A stretch of DNA of 64,000 nt from CBETVX01 sp965539935 (GCA_965539935.1 CBETVX010000008.1:7803-71802), one strand, 5' to 3'. Numbered from the stretch's first letter, positions 15,827-25,188 are shown. Notes: generated from the sequence alone by a model not told the origin. Translations and numbers: made by a program.

Positions 15827-16798
15827 ATGCCAGTAACAAGAGTTAGTGACATTATTATTCCAGAAGTTTTTAATCCTTATGTAATTAACACAATTGAAGA
15901 ACAGAATGCTTTAATTCGTTCTGGAATAATGGGAGCTGTACCAGGAATAGAAGTTCCAAATGGTGGTACAACTGTAAATATGCCATTTTGGAATGATTTA
16001 GATGGAGACCCTGAAGCCATTCAAAGTGATTTTGCTTTAACTCCAGATAAAATCACATCTGGGAAAGATGTAGCTAGAGTATTTGAATTCGGTAAAGCAT
16101 GGAGTTCTGAAGATTTAGCAGCAGAATTAGCAGGAAGTGATCCTATGCAGGCGATAGGTAATCGTGTGGCTTCATATTGGACAAGACAGCAACAAAGGAT
16201 ACTATTAAAAATGCTAGATGGTGTATTTGCTGATAATGAAACAAATGATAATAAAGATTTAATCTATGATGTTTCAAAAGAAGATGGAACGGGAGAAACA
16301 GCAAGTGGAGAAGTATTCCTTGAGGCTGCACAATTACTGGGCGATGCAAAAGGCAAATTTACAGCTATTGCTATGCATAGTAGAGTGCATACAAATCTTC
16401 AAAAACTACAATTAATTGATTATATGCCTGAGTCTGAAATAGATATAGGATTTGGAACATATATGGGCAAAACTATAATTGTTGATGATTCATTACCTGT
16501 TATAGATGGAGAAACAAGTGGTAAAAAGTATGCTTCATATTTATTTGGGTCAGGTGCTGTTGGATATGTAGCTGGAAATCCAAAGGTGCCTACTGAAACA
16601 GATAGAAATACACTAAAAGGTGAAGATATTTTAATTAATAGGCAAAAATTTATAATGCATGTTAGAGGATTTAAGTGGACTGAAGCTGACGTTGCTGGAG
16701 AAATGCCAACACTTGATGAAATTGCTAAGGCTGAAAATTATGATAGAGTTTATGACAAGAAAAAAGTTAGAGTAGTTAAGGTTGTTACTAATGGTTAA
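15827..16798 (+). CDS. Major capsid protein
   Basis: 323 residues, HK97-fold type of SPP1/PBSX-like phages. Blocks seen: PEVFNPYVINTIEEQNALIRSG, a loop PNGGTTVNMPFW, VFEFGKAWSSEDLAAELAGSDPM, SRVHTNLQKLQLIDY and FGTYMGKTIIVDDSLPV. No N-terminal delta domain, in line with a separate scaffold. A terminator overlaps its stop. Confidence 0.92.
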   Translation: MPVTRVSDIIIPEVFNPYVINTIEEQNALIRSGIMGAVPGIEVPNGGTTVNMPFWNDLDGDPEAIQSDFALTPDKITSGKDVARVFEFGKAWSSEDLAAELAGSDPMQAIGNRVASYWTRQQQRILLKMLDGVFADNETNDNKDLIYDVSKEDGTGETASGEVFLEAAQLLGDAKGKFTAIAMHSRVHTNLQKLQLIDYMPESEIDIGFGTYMGKTIIVDDSLPVIDGETSGKKYASYLFGSGAVGYVAGNPKVPTETDRNTLKGEDILINRQKFIMHVRGFKWTEADVAGEMPTLDEIAKAENYDRVYDKKKVRVVKVVTNG

Positions 16799-16829
16799 GG
16801 TCAAGGTCTATCTTGGCCTTTTCCTTTTA
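16797..16829 (+). terminator. Terminator after major capsid gene
   Basis: AAGGTCAAG / CTTGGCCTT stem (one G-U), 6-base loop, then TTCCTTTTAT. Probably partial, lowering expression of the genes after the capsid. Confidence 0.6.
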
Positions 16830-16845
16830 TGAAAGAGGTGAAAAT

Positions 16846-17088
16846 ATGGGAGCAACTACATTTTATTTATTAGAACTTGAAAAGAAACAAAAAGAACAAT
16901 TAAAAAAGCAGAACCAGGAAGATGAAAAATTAGTAAATGAGAAAAACACAGAAGAACATTATATTGAAACAGACTACAGTAAGCTGACTAAAGATGAAAT
17001 TAAAGCAATACTTAAAGAAAAAGGAATTGATTATGATAGCAGAGCTAAAAAGGATGAATTAGTTAATCTTCTAAAGAAAGTGACATAA
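16846..17088 (+). CDS. HeH/SAP-like domain protein in head cassette
   Basis: 80 residues. Charged helix (LEKKQKEQLKKQ) then a C-terminal helix-extended-loop-helix: YSKLTKDEIKAILKEKGIDYDSRAKKDELVNLL, the LEM/SAP-like HeH fold that binds DNA or protein. ATG at 16846 is used because GAAAGAGGTG lies directly upstream. Probably a minor head or DNA-contacting protein. Confidence 0.7.
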   Translation: MGATTFYLLELEKKQKEQLKKQNQEDEKLVNEKNTEEHYIETDYSKLTKDEIKAILKEKGIDYDSRAKKDELVNLLKKVT

Positions 17089-17102
17089 AAGGAGCTGATA
17101 CA

Positions 17103-17441
17103 ATGCTCAAAGAGGAATTAAGAGAATTGGTAAAAGAAAATTTAAAGATAGAAGATGATAGTAAAGATTTAATCATTGATGATGTTATTCAAGAAGTTTT
17201 AAATTATTGCAATCTCACAGAGGTTACTGTAGATTTAGAGCCGTTTATCCGTAAAAAAGTTAAAACTATTATTGACTATGAAACAGAGAATGGACCAAAT
17301 AATGTATTTGATGTGAAATCCATAAAAGAAGGAGATGTGTCAATTACTTATAATACGGACCAAGTTTCAAAAGAAACCATCTATGGGTTATCTGATAGGG
17401 ATAAAAAAACATTGCAGCAATTTAGGAGGCTAAGAAAATGA
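17103..17441 (+). CDS. Head-tail connector (gp6-like)
   Basis: 112 residues, adaptor below the portal. N-terminal helices (KEELRELVKENLKI; IIDDVIQEVLNYCNL) are typical of gp15/gp6-like connectors. AAAGGAGCTG upstream; overlaps the next gene by 4 bases. Confidence 0.78.
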   Translation: MLKEELRELVKENLKIEDDSKDLIIDDVIQEVLNYCNLTEVTVDLEPFIRKKVKTIIDYETENGPNNVFDVKSIKEGDVSITYNTDQVSKETIYGLSDRDKKTLQQFRRLRK

Positions 17442-17773
17442 GTGCTCTTAAAAGACTATGGAAAGATAAAATGGATATCTATAGATGGGTTGAAGTAGTT
17501 GAAAATGGAATTACAAAGAGTAAGGAGCAATTGATGTATTCTAATGTCCGATGTCATTACAGTAAAGGCTCTTTAACTGATACTGGAGTAAATGAAGTAC
17601 CAAGTTTAATTAATTCTCATAAGTTATTTTGTGGGTTAGATGTTGACTTACAAGAAGGTGACAAGATTATTGTAACTCAAAGAAACGGTAAGCAAGTAAC
17701 TCTTACAGTCGGTGAAGGATTTCCATATAGTACACATCAGGAATTTAGTGTAAAGAGAGAGGATACAGCATGA
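17438..17773 (+). CDS. Head closure / minor capsid protein (gp16-like)
   Basis: 111 residues. All-beta pattern (MDIYRWVEVVENGITKSKE; DVDLQEGDKIIVTQRNGK) of SPP1 gp16-type stopper proteins. Start overlaps the connector stop (ATGA), end overlaps the next start. Confidence 0.72.
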   Translation: MSALKRLWKDKMDIYRWVEVVENGITKSKEQLMYSNVRCHYSKGSLTDTGVNEVPSLINSHKLFCGLDVDLQEGDKIIVTQRNGKQVTLTVGEGFPYSTHQEFSVKREDTA

Positions 17774-18180
17774 GTAATTATTCGAAAAACAAAACAGAGA
17801 TTAATAAATTTAGAAAAGAGCTTAAGGCTATGCTAGATGATATATCTGATATTGATAAAAGAGTGTTGACTAAAGCAGTTAATGCAGGACTTATGGATGT
17901 TAAGAAAAATACACCAGTTATTACAGGTTTTATGAGAAAAAGTTGGTATACAACTCCTACTAAAAAAACTACTCAAGGCGTAAAAAAAGAATTAGCAAAT
18001 AGTGCTGACTATTCAGCTTATGTTAATTATGGACATAGGATTGTTAATAAAGCAGGTAAAACTATTAGCTGGGTAAAAGGTCAGTTTATGCTAGAAAAAG
18101 CTATCAATCATGTTGAAAAAATAATGGTAAAGGAGTTTGAAAAAGAAGTTGAGAGGGTGAACAGAAAACATGATAAGTGA
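17770..18180 (+). CDS. HK97 gp10-like tail completion protein
   Basis: 136 residues. Characteristic TPVITGFMRKSW block (P-V-x-T-G-x-x-R/K) and ADYSAYVNYGHR (YVxxGhR) of the HK97 gp10 family, which joins head and tail. Very basic, with overlaps on both sides. Confidence 0.85.
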   Translation: MSNYSKNKTEINKFRKELKAMLDDISDIDKRVLTKAVNAGLMDVKKNTPVITGFMRKSWYTTPTKKTTQGVKKELANSADYSAYVNYGHRIVNKAGKTISWVKGQFMLEKAINHVEKIMVKEFEKEVERVNRKHDK

Positions 18181-18583
18181 TATTAAACAAGCGATTGTAA
18201 ACAAATTATTAGAACTTTATCCTAATTATGTAGTATATGATGAAGATATCCCTCAAAACTTTAAGACACCCTCCTTTTTAATCACTTTTGTAGAACAAAA
18301 TTATAATAAAAGACTTAATAACAAGTACCAAAGTACATTATCATTTGACATAGCTTATTTTAGTGATAAAAGTAGTACAGAGATAAAAAATGACTGTTTA
18401 GACGTTCAGATAGACTTACTAAGAGCATTTGATTTGGTTGAAAGTTATAGAGTACTAAATAAGCAAGCTACAATAACAGATAATGTTCTGCATATTACAT
18501 TTGATATAAAAGTATGGGAAATTAGAGAAGAAGAGTTTGCTAAAATGCAAAGGCAACAAACAAATACAGATATAAGGGAGTGA
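18170..18583 (+). CDS. Tail terminator-like protein (DUF6838-type)
   Basis: 137 residues. ISDIKQAIVNKLLELYPN, PSFLITFVEQNYNKRLNNKYQ and a beta C-terminus (HITFDIKVWEIREE) fit the PBSX-type tail terminator protein placed between gp10 and the sheath. Family name from pattern memory. Confidence 0.68.
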   Translation: MISDIKQAIVNKLLELYPNYVVYDEDIPQNFKTPSFLITFVEQNYNKRLNNKYQSTLSFDIAYFSDKSSTEIKNDCLDVQIDLLRAFDLVESYRVLNKQATITDNVLHITFDIKVWEIREEEFAKMQRQQTNTDIRE

Positions 18584-18587
18584 AAAT

Positions 18588-19634
18588 ATGGCAGGAACAT
18601 GGACTAGTCAAAACAAAATATTACCTGGAGCTTATATAAATTTTCTTACCAATACCCCATTATCTATTACAGTAGGTGATAGGGGTATTGTTTTATTGTT
18701 ACAAGAAATGAGTTCAGGTAATTCTGGTAAAATGTATGAGATTACAGCTACAGATAAAAGCCAATATCCTGAAGGGATTAAAGATGAAGAGAAGCTGCTT
18801 GTAAATGAAGCATTAAAGGGAGCTCAAAGAGTAATTTTATATAACTTAGGTAGTGATCATACATCTGAAACTCTTGCTACAGCTTTATCTGTATTGAAAA
18901 CTGTTAATTTTAATGTTCTTTGTTATCCCTATGATGGTGAAGATTATAATGGCAATAAGTCTATTATACAAACATGGGTAAAGACTATGAGAGAAGAAGA
19001 AGGGCTTAAAATTCAAGCTATACTTGCTAATTATGGGGCAGATAATGAAGGGATAATTAATGTCACACAGGGAGTTAAACTTTCCGACGAAACAGAATTA
19101 ACCGCAGCACAAACTACTGCATGGGTAGCAGGAATAACAGCAGGAGCAAATATTAATCAGTCTAACACTGGCCGTAAATATGCTGGAGCTATTGATGTAA
19201 TACCTAGAAAAACCAAAACGGAAATGGAAACAGCAATAACAAATGGAGAGTTTGTTCTCAAGGTAGATACAGCTCAAAATGTAACAGCAGTTTATGATAT
19301 TAACTCATTAACAACTATTACCCCTGAAAAAGGTAAGCAGTTTACCAAGAATAGGGTAATAAGGACTATTGATGGTATTAATAATGATATTGTTGAGATA
19401 TTTGAAAGCAACTATGTAGGTAAGGTAAACAATAACGAAGATGGCAGGTCTTTATTAAGGGCTACATTAATTGAATACTTTAATGAACTCCAAAGACTTA
19501 ACGCTATTAAAAATTTTGCTCCTGAAGATGTAACTGTAAGTCCTGGCGTTGACTCTGATGTAGTAGTGATTGATTGCTATATTCAGCCAGTTGATAGTGT
19601 GGAAAAGATATATATTACTGTTAACCTATCTTAA
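18588..19634 (+). CDS. Contractile tail sheath protein (XkdK-like)
   Basis: 348 residues. LPGAYINFLTNTPLSITVGDRGIV is the PBSX sheath opening; later DVIPRKTKTEMETAI and the C-terminal INRLNAIKNF-type subtilisin-like handshake region (ELQRLNAIKNFAPEDVTVSPG) match. Short form (~350), as in PBSX. Forms the contractile cylinder around the tube. Confidence 0.92.
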   Translation: MAGTWTSQNKILPGAYINFLTNTPLSITVGDRGIVLLLQEMSSGNSGKMYEITATDKSQYPEGIKDEEKLLVNEALKGAQRVILYNLGSDHTSETLATALSVLKTVNFNVLCYPYDGEDYNGNKSIIQTWVKTMREEEGLKIQAILANYGADNEGIINVTQGVKLSDETELTAAQTTAWVAGITAGANINQSNTGRKYAGAIDVIPRKTKTEMETAITNGEFVLKVDTAQNVTAVYDINSLTTITPEKGKQFTKNRVIRTIDGINNDIVEIFESNYVGKVNNNEDGRSLLRATLIEYFNELQRLNAIKNFAPEDVTVSPGVDSDVVVIDCYIQPVDSVEKIYITVNLS

Positions 19635-19651
19635 GAAAGGAGTGTTAAGAC

Positions 19652-20128
19652 ATGGCAGATAATTATGCAAGATTATCAGATACCCTTTCAGCTAAAGAAG
19701 GAAAGGCCTACATTACTATAGATGGCCAAAATAGAGAATTATTCGAAATATCTGCTCTAAATGCACAAATAGACTTAGTAGTACAGTCTAGACGAATGTT
19801 AGGACATAGAATGACACAGCATAAAGTAACAGGAGCAGAAGGAACTGGTTCAATGACTATGTATTTTATGAATAGTCAGATGTTAAATCAAGCAATTGAA
19901 TATATAAAGTCAGGGAATTATAAAGGAATTAAACTTCAAGTAAAAAACGAGGATCCACAATCAACTGTAGGCAAGCAGGAAGTTGTATTATCCAATGTAA
20001 TATTAAGTTCTATTCCTGTTGCAATAATTGATGACCAATCAGATGATCCAATAACCTTTGATACTGACTTTACATTTGACGATATAGAAAATCTTGAAAG
20101 TTTTAACTTACCAGAGAATTATAGATAA
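19652..20128 (+). CDS. Tail tube protein (XkdM-like)
   Basis: 158 residues. DTLSAKEGKAYITIDGQNRELFEIS and VQSRRMLGHRMTQHKVTGAEGTGSMT match PBSX tail tube (hexameric inner tube inside the sheath). GAAAGGAG upstream. Confidence 0.9.
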   Translation: MADNYARLSDTLSAKEGKAYITIDGQNRELFEISALNAQIDLVVQSRRMLGHRMTQHKVTGAEGTGSMTMYFMNSQMLNQAIEYIKSGNYKGIKLQVKNEDPQSTVGKQEVVLSNVILSSIPVAIIDDQSDDPITFDTDFTFDDIENLESFNLPENYR

Positions 20129-20181
20129 GAAGTAGATAATTCTTAATTAATTTAAAATATTTTATTATGGAGGGATAGTAT

Positions 20182-20586
20182 ATGAGTTCACTAAAAGCAT
20201 TTTTAAATCCAATACAAGTAGAAAATAAAGAGGTTATTGTGTCTAATCGCTTCCAAGAAGATGGAAAACCAGTACCCTTTGTAATTAGGCCTATTACACA
20301 AAAAGAAAATGAGCAGTTAATAAAAAAATATACTAAGAGAGATAAAAAAGGAAATGAAACCTTCAATCGTGCCGAGTATGTTCAAGCTTTGACAGCGGCT
20401 GCAGTTGTATTTCCTGACTTAAAAAATACAGAATTACAAAAAGCCTATGGAGTATTAGGTGAAAGTGAACTATTAAAGAATATGCTTTATGCTGGGGAAT
20501 ATGCAGAACTAGCACAAGCAGTTCAGGAATTAAGTGGTCTTGATAAAGATATAAATGAGGAGATAGAAGAAGTAAAAAACGAATAA
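20182..20586 (+). CDS. Tail assembly chaperone, short form (XkdN-like)
   Basis: 134 residues. Opens SSLKAFLNPIQVENKEVIVSNRF, continues FVIRPITQKENEQLIKKYT, as in XkdN; acidic C-terminus. It stays in frame 0 to the TAA at 20584. Just before the stop the sequence GTA AAA AAC gives an A AAA AAC slippery heptamer that opens the next frame (see separate entry). Holds the tape measure soluble during tail assembly. Confidence 0.88.
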   Translation: MSSLKAFLNPIQVENKEVIVSNRFQEDGKPVPFVIRPITQKENEQLIKKYTKRDKKGNETFNRAEYVQALTAAAVVFPDLKNTELQKAYGVLGESELLKNMLYAGEYAELAQAVQELSGLDKDINEEIEEVKNE

Positions 20587-20795
20587 AGCAAGGTGATGCT
20601 GAGTTTAACTTGGCCCACTTTGCTCTTCAAAAACTTCATATTTTACCTTCTACTTTAGCTAATATGAGTGAGAGAGAAAAAGCCTTAGTATATGCAAGTA
20701 TCCAGTTGAGAATAGAAGAAGAAAAAAGACAAAATGATAAAATAAAAAAATTAAATGCGACTAGAGGAGTTCGACGAGGAAGGGGGCAAAGATAA
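20182..20795 (+). CDS. Tail assembly chaperone, -1 frameshift (G/GT-type) long form
   Basis: Predicted 204-residue fusion. After slipping at 20574-20580 the -1 frame reads CGA ATA AAG CAA and runs open without a break through 20610 to the stop at 20793-20795. The added ~70 residues (NLAHFALQKLHILPSTLAN, then a basic tail RRGRGQR) equal the T part that contacts the tape measure. The downstream segment has no good ribosome site of its own, which supports frameshifting over an independent gene. Confidence 0.85.
20574..20580 (+). promoter_or_regulatory. Programmed -1 ribosomal frameshift site A AAA AAC
   Basis: Frame-0 codons GTA AAA AAC GAA TAA end the short form two codons later. A AAA AAC is the canonical X XXY YYZ heptamer. 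Downstream pairing was not established by eye. Confidence 0.85.
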
Positions 20796-22783
20796 TGGCT
20801 ACCCTCAAGGCAATGTTCAAATTATTTGATGGTTATTCTAGAACTATTGATAAAATTGAAAGAAAAACAAAAAATACAACGGATAAAATGTTAAATGCTA
20901 GCGGAGCAACCGATAAATTTAATAAAAAGTTAAGAGCTACAGGTGCAAATGCTAATATTGCAAGCTCTGGATTAGGAAAGTTAATAGGTACTTTCTTAAG
21001 TCTTGCTGCAGCTAAAAAAGGTATGGACATAGCAGATGAATATACCAATACAGCAGCAAGACTTTCTTTAATTAATGACGGTTTACAAACACAAGCAGAA
21101 CTTCAGGAAAAAATATTTGCTGCTGCTAACAGGTCTAGAGGAGCTTATTCTGATATGGCGGATGCAATATCTAAAATGGGGCTGCTAGCTGGTGATGTCT
21201 TTAAGTCTAATGACGAATTAATAGGGTTTACAGAGTTATTACAAAAGTCCTTTAAAGTAGGTGGGGCAAGTCAGTCAGAGCAATCCGCAGCAATGTTACA
21301 ATTAAGTCAAGCAATGGCAGCCGGTAGACTACAAGGAGATGAATTTAGGTCCATAACGGAAAATGCCCCAATAATAGCTGATGCAATAGCAAAGTATATG
21401 GGTAAAAGTAAGGGAGAACTAAAAGAATTATCTGCAGAAGGAGTAATTACTGCAGACATTATTAAAAATGCTATGTTTATGGCTGCTGAAGATATAAATA
21501 CTAAATTTCAAACAATGCCTATGACATTCGGAGATATATGGAATAAGATTAAAAACGGGGGATTAAAAGCCTTTAACCTAGTTATTCAGAAAGTTAATAA
21601 GCAAATAAATTCAGAGGGTTTCAATAAATTCATTAATGGATTTATTAATGGATTTTACACAATAGCAATAGTTGCAGGTGGATTAATTGACATAATTTCA
21701 AAAATAGGTTCATTCTTTGTGAATAATTGGAGTATCATAGAGCCTTTACTTTGGGGTATTATAGGAGCACTGGTTGTATATAATGCAACTATGGGAATTG
21801 CCTGGTTAACTACTCTGAAAGATATAGGGGCTAAAGTGAAACATACCGCTGTATCATGGGCAGAAACAGCAGCTTTATTAGCTTTGATTGCAGCACAAGA
21901 AGGACTTAATGCTGCCCTCATGGCTTGTCCAATAACATGGATTATAACAGGAGTAATTGCTCTTATAGCCATATTTTATTCAGCTATTGCAGTGATAAAT
22001 AAGTTAGCTGGTACCAGTATTTCAGCAACAGGAGTAATTACTGGTGCCTTTATGTTTACTGCAGCTTTTATTGGAAATGTAGTAATTGGATTAATGAATT
22101 CGTTAATCCAAGCTGTATGGACAAAATTTGTGGAACCATTTATAGGTATAATTGAATGGGTTCTTAATGCTGCCAATAGCGGATTTAACAGTTTTGGTGG
22201 TGCTGTTTCTAATCTGATAGGGCAGATTATTTCATGGTTTTTATCCCTTGGAAAAGTAGTAACAAAAATCATAGACGCTATTTTTGGAACTGATTGGACA
22301 AATGGACTTTCTGATTTGCAAGAAAAAGTACTTTCTTGGGGCAAAAATGAAAATGCTATTACTATTAATCGAGATGCTCCAACAATCAAACATAGATTTG
22401 AATATGGTAAGGCATGGGCCACGGGTTATGAATTTGGAAAAAAGATAGAAGATAAAATATCATCATTTACTGATTTAATGACAGGTTCAAGTGAAGGATT
22501 GAATATAGATGATATAGGAACAGAACAAAATCCCCTTACAGTTGAAGGATTTGGACCTAATGGCAAAGTAGAAGTTGACATGTCTGATGAGGATTTAAAA
22601 TATCTTAGAGATATAGCACAAAGAGAATATATCAATAAGTTTAGCACAGCAACATTAGCTCCTAACATACAAATAAGTTTTGGAGATGTTCATAAGGAGG
22701 CAGATGCAGATAAAGTAGTAGGTAGAATAAGAAAGATACTTCAGGAAGAAATAGCAACTGCTGCAGAAGGGAGCTATGCTTAA
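20795..22783 (+). CDS. Tail tape measure protein
   Basis: 662 residues. N-terminus helical with conserved tape-measure domain: SRGAYSDMADAISKMGLLAGD, QSEQSAAMLQLSQAMAAGRLQGDEFRSITENAPI. The middle (about 290-480) has strongly hydrophobic segments (IAIVAGGLIDIIS; LLWGIIGALVVYNATMG; ITWIITGVIALIAIFYSAIAV) that insert into the host membrane at DNA ejection. It sets tail length, so a fairly short tail is expected. Start overlaps the chaperone stop by one base. Confidence 0.92.
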   Translation: MATLKAMFKLFDGYSRTIDKIERKTKNTTDKMLNASGATDKFNKKLRATGANANIASSGLGKLIGTFLSLAAAKKGMDIADEYTNTAARLSLINDGLQTQAELQEKIFAAANRSRGAYSDMADAISKMGLLAGDVFKSNDELIGFTELLQKSFKVGGASQSEQSAAMLQLSQAMAAGRLQGDEFRSITENAPIIADAIAKYMGKSKGELKELSAEGVITADIIKNAMFMAAEDINTKFQTMPMTFGDIWNKIKNGGLKAFNLVIQKVNKQINSEGFNKFINGFINGFYTIAIVAGGLIDIISKIGSFFVNNWSIIEPLLWGIIGALVVYNATMGIAWLTTLKDIGAKVKHTAVSWAETAALLALIAAQEGLNAALMACPITWIITGVIALIAIFYSAIAVINKLAGTSISATGVITGAFMFTAAFIGNVVIGLMNSLIQAVWTKFVEPFIGIIEWVLNAANSGFNSFGGAVSNLIGQIISWFLSLGKVVTKIIDAIFGTDWTNGLSDLQEKVLSWGKNENAITINRDAPTIKHRFEYGKAWATGYEFGKKIEDKISSFTDLMTGSSEGLNIDDIGTEQNPLTVEGFGPNGKVEVDMSDEDLKYLRDIAQREYINKFSTATLAPNIQISFGDVHKEADADKVVGRIRKILQEEIATAAEGSYA

Positions 22784-23454
22784 TGGGTGGCTATGCAATA
22801 TTTTTTGATAAAGATAATACAACTTATAGACTTCCTACTAATCCAGAACAAATTGAAATATCTAGTAATCAATCTATAGAAAAATACGAGATATTAAAGT
22901 TAGGACAAATTGCAGTGCCTACCCATATGGAATTAAAAGAGTATAGCTTTGAATGTGAATTTCCTTATAATCCTTTGCATTATGTAGAAACATCAGGTGA
23001 GTTTGAAGATCCTGATTTTTATATTGAATTATTTCAAAAATGGAGAGAAGAAAAAGAGCCAGTACGTTTTATTGCAAGCAATGGTATAGGAGATGATATT
23101 AATACTCTTGTACTTATTGAGGAATTGATAATAACTGAAAAAGCTGGAGAAGAAGGAGATAAGTATATTAATTTTAGATTAGTTGAATACAGAGAATTTG
23201 GGAAAAAATCAGTAATTGTACCTACATCAACATCAGTAGGGGCAGTAGTTACAACAGAAGAAGTACCTACACCAAAAGTTAATCCAAAGAGTAATGGAAC
23301 CTATACAGTACAATCTGGAGATACTCTATGGTCTATAGCTAAGAAATACTATGGGGATGGGTCAAAATATACAGAAATAGTTAATGCAAATAGTGATAAT
23401 ATAAAAAATCCTAATTTGATTTATGTTGGACAAAAGTTGGTGATACCAATATGA
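22783..23454 (+). CDS. LysM baseplate/tail hub protein (XkdP-like)
   Basis: 223 residues. N-terminal domain (GGYAIFFDKDNTTYRLPTNPEQIEI) of XkdP type; C-terminal LysM (about 172-222): TYTVQSGDTLWSIAKKYYGD ... LIYVGQKLVIPI, a peptidoglycan-binding module. Overlaps the tape measure stop by one base. Probably the hub spacer that docks on the wall. Confidence 0.9.
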   Translation: MGGYAIFFDKDNTTYRLPTNPEQIEISSNQSIEKYEILKLGQIAVPTHMELKEYSFECEFPYNPLHYVETSGEFEDPDFYIELFQKWREEKEPVRFIASNGIGDDINTLVLIEELIITEKAGEEGDKYINFRLVEYREFGKKSVIVPTSTSVGAVVTTEEVPTPKVNPKSNGTYTVQSGDTLWSIAKKYYGDGSKYTEIVNANSDNIKNPNLIYVGQKLVIPI

Positions 23455-24392
23455 TGGAATTTTTAGTTGAAGTTGATGGGAAAATATATGAAATAAGCGA
23501 GCTTGTAAAGTCTATATCATGGAAGGATGTATTTAATGATGGATGTAGCAAGCTCGAATTTTCTTATATAGATGATGAATTAATTATTCAAAATGGTAGC
23601 GTAGTAAGGTTTAAATATAATGGTGCTAATATTTTTTATGGATATGTATTTAAAGTCGGCAGAAATAAAGGTAAAGAGAGGAGGGTAACAGCTTACGACC
23701 AATTAAGATATTGTAAGGCAAGAGACACCATTGTAGTTAAAGATGATACGATTACTACTTTGGTAAATAAAATGTGTAATTATTTTAACCTAAGAAAAGG
23801 AATCTTAACAGATACAGGATATAAATTGCCTATATCAGTTCAAGATGATAAAACATGGCTTGATATTATATATACTGCTATAAGAGATACATTAAAGAGC
23901 ACTGGTAAATGGTACTGCTTAAGAGATGAATTTGGAAGTATATCAATAAGGGATTTGGAAGATTTAACTCTTAATTTAGTTTTAGGAGATGAAAGCCTTG
24001 CATATGATTTTGAATATGAAAAATCTATTGATGATGAGTTCTATAATCAAATTAAACTTGCTAGTGATAATGAAACCACAGGTAGAAGAGATGTATATAT
24101 AACAAAGGATAGCAGTTCAATAGAAAAATATGGACTTTTACAGTACTTTGAAGTATTAGATAAGAATATCAATTCTTCACAGGCAAAATCAAAGGCTGAT
24201 ATACTTTTACAGCTTTATAATAGAGAATCAGAGACTCTTACATTAGAATGTCTTGGGGATACTAGAGTAAGGGCTGGATCTAGTTTTTATGGGCAAATAG
24301 AAGATATTGAACTTAATAAAAGGCTTATAGTTAAGACAGTAACTCATGAATTCATACCAGTACACGTTATGAGCCTAGAGGTGATGATATGA
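23451..24392 (+). CDS. Baseplate hub protein (XkdQ-like, gpD family)
   Basis: 313 residues. Features KSISWKDVFNDGCSKLEF, VKFKYNG-type strand GSVVRFKYNGANIFYGYVFKV, and QSKADILLQLYNRESETLTL, matching XkdQ, the PBSX equivalent of late-control gpD/gp27 hub. Overlaps both neighbours by 4 bases. Confidence 0.87.
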   Translation: MMEFLVEVDGKIYEISELVKSISWKDVFNDGCSKLEFSYIDDELIIQNGSVVRFKYNGANIFYGYVFKVGRNKGKERRVTAYDQLRYCKARDTIVVKDDTITTLVNKMCNYFNLRKGILTDTGYKLPISVQDDKTWLDIIYTAIRDTLKSTGKWYCLRDEFGSISIRDLEDLTLNLVLGDESLAYDFEYEKSIDDEFYNQIKLASDNETTGRRDVYITKDSSSIEKYGLLQYFEVLDKNINSSQAKSKADILLQLYNRESETLTLECLGDTRVRAGSSFYGQIEDIELNKRLIVKTVTHEFIPVHVMSLEVMI

Positions 24393-24796
24393 TAAATGAG
24401 ATAAAAACTATAGTAGAAAATTATTTAAAAAACGCCAAATTAACAAGATTTATAATCGGTACAGTAGTAAATGATGGTATTAAAATTAGTGATAAACTAA
24501 TTGTTCCAAATGAGCTTATTCAAGGAAATCTAAAAAACAATATAATAATAGGGCAAAAAGTTAGGTTACTACAAAATTATGGAGGACAAGAATTTTACAT
24601 TACAGAGATTATAGACAGTCCATTGATTATGAAAGGAACAGTATTAGAAGAAGTAGTAGAGATAGATGAAGGATTTACTATACCTAAAGAACTTATAGTA
24701 GGCGATTTAAAAAATAATCTAGAAATTGGTGATAGGATAAGTCTTATTAGAAATAATGGAAAACAAGAGTTTTATATTTTAGAGGTGGTTAGGTGA
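24389..24796 (+). CDS. Baseplate OB-fold spike-like protein (DUF2577/XkdR-type) with internal duplication
   Basis: 135 residues. Position between XkdQ and XkdS equals XkdR. The body is two copies of one ~45-residue unit: ISDKLIVPNELIQGNLKNN ... YGGQEFYITEI and IDEGFTIPKELIVGDLKNN ... NGKQEFYILEV. The unit looks like a beta-rich SH3/OB strand set. Normal DUF2577 proteins are not obviously duplicated, so this may be a locally expanded form. Confidence 0.72.
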   Translation: MINEIKTIVENYLKNAKLTRFIIGTVVNDGIKISDKLIVPNELIQGNLKNNIIIGQKVRLLQNYGGQEFYITEIIDSPLIMKGTVLEEVVEIDEGFTIPKELIVGDLKNNLEIGDRISLIRNNGKQEFYILEVVR

Positions 24797-25188
24797 TACC
24801 AAAGTCAGCTATAGATATTGAAGTAACTTTTGATGAAAATATACAAACAAGTAATACATATAAAATGACAGATACTAAAATACAAGGTTATGTAGACAAA
24901 TTAGAAGCTTTAAAGCAGGCTATATATAAGGTCCTCAATACTGAAAAGTATGAGTATCCTATATATAGCTTTTCTTATGGAATTGAATTGGAAAATCTCT
25001 TGGGTAAAGATCCAACATATGTACAAATTGAATTAAAAAGAAAAATTAAAGAATGTTTACTGCAAGATGAAAGAATACAAAGGGTAGATAATTTTAAATT
25101 TGAGATAAATGGAGACGAAATAAAATGTATTTTTGATGTTTACAGTATATACGGAGAACTAACTGTTTCACAGGTGGTGAATATATAA
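24793..25188 (+). CDS. Baseplate wedge protein (DUF2634/XkdS-like, gp25-type)
   Basis: 131 residues from a GTG overlapping the previous stop, AGAGGTGGTTAG upstream. YPIYSFSYGIELENLLGKDPTYVQIELKR is the gp25-like wedge signature (lysozyme-like fold without activity). Four-base overlaps on the left, one base on the right. Confidence 0.87.
   Translation: MIPKSAIDIEVTFDENIQTSNTYKMTDTKIQGYVDKLEALKQAIYKVLNTEKYEYPIYSFSYGIELENLLGKDPTYVQIELKRKIKECLLQDERIQRVDNFKFEINGDEIKCIFDVYSIYGELTVSQVVNI

Noticed and set aside
20610..20795. Separate 61-residue gene from a TTG
   Set aside because: No ribosome site of its own; explained by the -1 frameshift extension of the chaperone gene.
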